DNA of 64,000 nt from Siphonodentalium dalli (Eukaryota > Mollusca > Scaphopoda > Gadilida > Siphonodentaliidae). The stretch spans positions 117,345,195 through 117,409,194 of the forward strand of contig CP136065.1 in assembly GCA_032622095.1 (NCBI GenBank), in the 5' to 3' direction. The notes beneath the pieces are model-generated. The model saw nothing but the letters and a program-made list of their open reading frames with translations, was not told the origin of the DNA and did not search any database. Below, piece after piece: positions 59,090-64,000 of this stretch (positions within the stretch are counted from its first letter, which is position 1; each line of letters opens with the position of its first letter). The position numbers and the translations under genes are program-made.

Positions 59090-61132
59090 ATATTTATTTT
59101 AGCTTTCTGATGATTTATTCCCATAAAACAGCTGAAAGTATTCTTAATTATTTTCATAAAATCTGCCGATAATTTGAGACCAGCCCACGCATAAGGGTGG
59201 ATACACACATGCATGTAATCTCTGTAATTATCGTGTATTTGTCGTATTATATGGATCATACAGACACTGTAATATGTGTCCACTGACAACCCGATCATTG
59301 CCGACGTGTTGACCGTACTGAGTTCGAGTTCCAATTAAGTCGGAATGCAGAGAAGCCGCTATCTTGGACCGAGTCGCAAGGCCACTTAAAATAATTGTTC
59401 GTGGGATAACCCAAATGGTGGACGTTATATTTAAATAAATTACCAGTCCTCTCTTGATATGTATAGCAGTGGTGGATCAGGATTTCCCCGACGCGGTGCT
59501 ATATATTATCCCCGACGGGGGTAGCTAACTCTGAGCTATTTAAGGAAAACATATTATATTGTACCTTCTCAGTTGCCCAGATTATTCCGACCGATACATT
59601 CAACTAAGTTCCTTGGCGATTTGAAGCTTTCGAGACCCCACGCCAAACAAGCTTCATGGTCGAAAATGTTCTATATCAAGCCTGTATATGCCATGCATAC
59701 GTGTCGCTTCTGGTGTTCGTGCATTAATAACATGCCAGATATCACACAGACTTGACTAATTTCCGCATCCGTAACAGAAGACATGTTTTGGACTGGCCTT
59801 AAATGTCCTGATAGCAGACAGTTTGACGTCGATTATCACTACTCACTTGTTTGGCCTGTTAACAATGAACCGCTCGTGCGCAGGTGATTAATGTTGTCAA
59901 TTATTGGTGTGGCCATGTAAAATACATGTATTTTGCATACAGAAATTACATGCATGTGTGTATCCACCCTAACTGTAAGTCAGCGCAATATTAGCTTGAG
60001 TTTCACCTGTGAATTATCGATCGATTTCTTTCTTTATATCATCTTCGATGAAGAAAAGTATCCGTGCGAACTTTTCGAACTTTGCGACGTTCTAAAGTAT
60101 TGTATAAATTTGTCCTCATCTGAATAGAGTTCACGGTATAAATGATTAATACACCATGTAAATATCTCTTCTTATTAATTGGGTGTACCCAAAACCTTCT
60201 ATTTCTCTTCTTTTTTCGTTATCGATACAAATATGCCAGTGCTATTATAACAAGTGTGTCATCAGACACTGCCTCAATTCTAGAAACTAATGTTATGAAA
60301 CACAATACTTCGGGCGTTTATAATTATTCTGCCGCGGCCATGTGAAAGCGACACAATCTCGCGGCGATGACAAAAAGTTTATTCGCTAGATAATCGCGCC
60401 GGCCGCGCCGCTTCCATATGTAACCAGCTTAACTGTCGATAACCGACAATTAGTTTATTTGGTGAAAGAGAACGGCGATTTCGATAACATGTGCGATCGC
60501 TACACCAAGCACTTAGTAACGATGACGTGATCGACATATAACTGGCTAATGACGTCATGTTCGTGGTACGGTCTGTGTTTTATTGTAATATAAAATGGGT
60601 GACCCAGATGGCAGTTGACCAATAACCGAACAGGGTTTAGTGCAACACAGACGGGTTATTGTAAATGATCAGCCTTAAAGTTAAATCTCGATTTGCCAAC
60701 ATGCCATCAGAGACATCTGATTGAATCCCTGTCGTAGTATAACTGCACTTTGAACTTTATACAACTAGCACTACCACATTGGCTACTTCACACCATATAT
60801 GTTCCTCTGGGAAATGAAGTGTCATTTGTGCAGAGATGCAGTGATCCGGGCAGTGATAACGTTGGGCATCTCCCTTGTGGATATTATGTATTCTTTGTTC
60901 ACTCTCACTGTGAAGCAATATCAATATACACGTAACGCCGTCAATACAAATTGCGTTTATTTGATGAATAATGTATCAGGATTTGATCATGTAACATCCA
61001 TATAGATAGGCTACGAAAATTTGAATACTGTGGTGTTTTACTTTGCGACGTATGGTAAGTCAAAATGTATTTGAAACGCAGCCATAAACGTCTGTGGAGG
61101 TGACCCATATTAGTGTATATATATATATCATA
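59090..61132. other. No recognisable gene; short CpG-rich patch
   Basis: Around 60350-60420 the sequence is locally CpG-rich ('cgcgccggccgcgccgc'). A TGACGTCA lies at 60550-60557. Open frames at 59933-60127, 60142-60345 and 60750-61005 are short and unassigned. Confidence 0.45.
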
Positions 61133-61304
61133 TACTAGAAGGTGACCCGACTTCGTCCGGGCTTTGACCTTGAATTGACCATTTTGAAGGTCAAGGTCAG
61201 GTGGGGTCAAACACCAACACCCCAAAAATGGTGGAAATCGGCCCAGCGGATACCGGGAAATCGGCCCAGCGGATACCCTATGCATCAAATTTCGTCCGTA
61301 AAAA
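61133..61304. repeat. TGACCTTGA/TCAAGGTCA repeat, partial copy
   Basis: The head TAGAAGGTGACCCGACTTCG is followed by TTTGACCTTGAATTGACC and the complementary GAAGGTCAAGGTCA. It breaks off at 61304 where the tandemly duplicated segment begins. Confidence 0.8.
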
Positions 61305-62699
61305 TCCACTCAAGTATATAAACGCGCCTCATATACACACGCTCATTAATTATCAAGTTTCAACGTAAAGATAAATTACCATCGGTGCCCGAGATATCGC
61401 CAAGACGTCTGAAACAGTCAAATGCATCGGCCGGTTAAGCGTCAACGTGATCTAACGTTATGACCTCTAACGACGTCATAGAAGTTACGCATTGTTTTTA
61501 TCCTGATGGAAGATAGTACCACTTCTTCTTGATAATTGAGGCAGATAACTAAAACGGATACGTACGCATTATATATCGTTGGAAAGAGGAAACACGAAAG
61601 ATTCTCACAGTGTCATTATTATGACTGGCATTTTATTATTCGTGCTGTTTCGAATCGATTTGTAAGCACCGAACTCAAATGAAAGTCCCGTAACACAGCG
61701 TAAAAACAGATTTGACATCGGCACGTGAAAAGTTGACCTCGGATCTGAAAATTAATAGGCCTATGCCACTTCCTGGCCGAAAATACCCACACATACCAAG
61801 TTTCATCGAAATCGGATCGGCCGTTTTCGAGTTCATCGCGAACACACAGACAGACAGATCTTCCAAAAATATATAATAGACTAGAAGGTGACCCGACTTC
61901 GTCCGGGCTTTGACCTTGAATTGTCCATTTTGAAGGTCAAGGTCAAGTGGGGTCACGATTTGACCAGTCCAAAAACACTGTCCGGACAAAAGTACCCGAC
62001 AAACGTGCCCGTCGAAATCCATCCGGTTTTACCCGATTTGACCTTGAATTGATCATTTTGAAGGTCAAGGTCTGGTCGGGGTCACGATTGGACCCGTCCA
62101 AAACAATCAGTGGACAAAAGTAACCCCACGTATCAAATTTCGTCGAAATCCCATCAAAATTGGCGATTTGACCTTGAAGTTACCCGATTTCAAGGTCAAG
62201 GTCACGTTGCACGGGCAAATGAATATGCTTATGAGACTCGCCATAAGAAAGTACCCCCACATACCAAGTTTCATCGAAATCCCGTGATATTCGGGCGTTT
62301 GACCTTGAAATGACCCGATTTCAAGGTCAAGGTCATGTCGCACGGACAAATTAATATGCCTATGTTCGTCCCCGGCCGAAAATACCGCTACATACCAAGT
62401 TTCATCGAAATCGGGTGGGCCGTTTTCGAGTTCATCGCGAACACACAGACACACAGACACACGACACACAGACAGACACACAGACACACATATCTTCCAA
62501 AATATATAATAGATATATACTAGAAGGTGACCCGACTTCGTCCGGGGTTTGACCTTGAATTGTCTATTTTGAAGGCCAAGGTCAAGTGGGGTCACGATTT
62601 GACCCGTCCAAAACACTGCCCGAACAAAAGTACCCGACAAAAGTACCCGTCGAAATCAATCCGGTTTTACCCGATTTGACCTTTTAACCCGATTTGATT
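61305..62699. repeat. 1395-bp tandem duplication, copy 1
   Basis: The segment begins 'tccactcaagtatataaacg' and includes one complete ~635-bp repeat (about 61880-62515). That repeat has the head 'ctagaaggtgacccgacttc', four to five ~125-bp subunits each with TGACCTTGA...TCAAGGTCA, and the tail 'tttcatcgaaatcggatcgg' plus 'ttttcgagttcatcgcgaac' and ACAGAC runs. The minus frame 62107-62640 (177 residues) reads these subrepeats and is not a gene. Confidence 0.93.
62447..62490. repeat. ACAGAC microsatellite tail
   Basis: An (ACACAGAC)n-like tract closes the repeat unit and is duplicated at 63842-63885. Similar shorter tails are at 61849-61858 and 63244-63253. Confidence 0.9.
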
Positions 62700-64000
62700 T
62701 CCACTCAAGTATATAAACGCGCCTCATATACACACGCTCATTAATTATCAAGTTTCAACGTAAAGATAAATTACCATCGGTGCCCGAGATATCGCCAAGA
62801 CGTCTGAAACAGTCAAATGCATCGGCCGGTTAAGCGTTAACGTGATCTAACGTTATGAACTCTAACGACGTCATAGAAGTTACGCATTGTTTTTATCCTG
62901 ATGGAAGATAGTACCACTTCTTCTTGATAATTGAGGCAGATAACTAAAACGGATACGTACGCATTATATATCGTTGGAAAGAGGAAACACGAAAGATTCT
63001 CACAGTGTCATTATTATGACTGGCATTTTATTATTCGTGCTGTTTCGAATCGATTTGTAAGCACCGAACTCAAATGAAAGTCCCGTAACACAGCGTAAAA
63101 ACAGATTTGACATCGGCACGTGAAAAGTTGACCTCGGATCTGAAAATTAATAGGCCTATGCCACTTCCTGGCCGAAAATACCCACACATACCAAGTTTCA
63201 TCGAAATCGGATCGGCCGTTTTCGAGTTCATCGCGAACACACAGACAGACAGATCTTCCAAAAATATATAATAGACTAGAAGGTGACCCGACTTCGTCCG
63301 GGCTTTGACCTTGAATTGTCCATTTTGAAGGTCAAGGTCAAGTGGGGTCACGATTTGACCAGTCCAAAAACACTGTCCGGACAAAAGTACCCGACAAACG
63401 TGCCCGTCGAAATCCATCCGGTTTTACCCGATTTGACCTTGAATTGATCATTTTGAAGGTCAAGGTCTGGTCGGGGTCACGATTGGACCCGTCCAAAACA
63501 ATCAGTGGACAAAAGTAACCCCACGTATCAAATTTCGTCGAAATCCCATCAAAATTGGCGATTTGACCTTGAAGTTACCCGATTTCAAGGTCAAGGTCAC
63601 GTTGCACGGGCAAATGAATATGCTTATGAGACTCGCCATAAGAAAGTACCCCCACATACCAAGTTTCATCGAAATCCCGTGATATTCGGGCGTTTGACCT
63701 TGAAATGACCCGATTTCAAGGTCAAGGTCATGTCGCACGGACAAATTAATATGCCTATGTTCGTCCCCGGCCGAAAATACCGCTACATACCAAGTTTCAT
63801 CGAAATCGGGTGGGCCGTTTTCGAGTTCATCGCGAACACACAGACACACAGACACACGACACACAGACAGACACACAGACACACATATCTTCCAAAATAT
63901 ATAATAGATATATACTAGAAGGTGACCCGACTTCGTCCGGGGTTTGACCTTGAATTGTCTATTTTGAAGGCCAAGGTCAAGTGGGGTCACGATTTGACCC
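62700..64000. repeat. 1395-bp tandem duplication, copy 2 (runs off the window)
   Basis: Every position matches the base 1395 upstream, except C to T in 'gcgt(c/t)aacgtg' and C to A in 'atga(c/a)ctct' near 62838 and 62858, the only two differences I noticed. 1301 of 1395 bases are present. Such identity means either a very recent duplication or an assembly artefact. Confidence 0.93.

Noticed and set aside
60350-60420. CpG island promoter
   Set aside because: The CpG-rich patch is under 100 bp and has no adjacent recognisable first exon.
62107-62640. 177-residue minus-strand open frame (and its 3' twin at 63502-63990)
   Set aside because: It reads straight through the TGACCTTGA/TCAAGGTCA subrepeats and the ACAGAC microsatellite, and the peptide repeats with the DNA. 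It has no recognised domain.

Overview
This window looks like AT-rich, repeat-dense, non-coding nuclear DNA from an animal, most likely a marine invertebrate. The clues are decayed non-LTR retrotransposon (LINE) reverse transcriptase fragments with YADD-type motifs, many short terminal-inverted-repeat (TIR) and foldback elements, several microsatellites, and repeat tails ending in GACA/ACAGAC tracts. Repeats built on TGACCTTGA/TCAAGGTCA and on 'gagttatg' phrases are reminiscent of mollusc genomes, but I cannot fix the phylum. I see no intact protein-coding gene, rRNA, convincing tRNA or CRISPR array. The longest open frames are retrotransposon remnants or lie inside repeats.

Layout. 1-3.1 kb: no recognisable gene. 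3.1-6.5 kb: a degenerate tandem array of ~140/280-bp units, split by a 1.13-kb G-tract/C-tract-ended insertion. 8.4-9.95 kb: a G/C-tract repeat complex with ~250-bp tandem units. 10-14.5 kb: mostly unassigned. 14.6-17.0 kb: a ~95-bp direct repeat bracketing a 600-bp foldback element and a broken LINE (LINE A). 17.3-17.5 kb and 20.27-20.96 kb: tandem arrays. 24.6-25.5 kb: two foldback elements side by side. 27.2-34.9 kb is the densest mobile-element region: two copies of a MITE (miniature inverted-repeat element) with a perfect 17-bp TIR, two fragments of a second LINE family (LINE B), a symmetrical 610-bp palindrome, microsatellites, and a head-to-tail array of three copies of another repeat. 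35.2-35.9 kb: a TIR element with 'TTCGGAATAG' subrepeats.

36-45 kb is the lowest-copy stretch and the best place to look for host exons. It holds two inverted exon-like duplications (37.6/38.1 kb and 40.7/41.4 kb) and one splice-bounded open segment at 39.4-39.6 kb, none of which I can assign to a family. 45.5-47.1 kb: repeat tails and a 63-bp tandem repeat. 49.67-51.28 kb: a 1.6-kb foldback element with GC-rich subrepeat arms and a visible 5-bp target duplication, inserted in one copy of a locally duplicated sequence. 55.1-58.1 kb: CAG...CTG-ended, G-tract elements. 61.1-64.0 kb: nested repeats rich in TCAAGGTCA, including a 1395-bp tandem duplication that runs past the window end.

The sequence features do not form a pathway. 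The common themes are self-complementary elements able to fold as long hairpins, insertion into TA-rich tracts or older repeats, and unusual G/C homopolymer ends.
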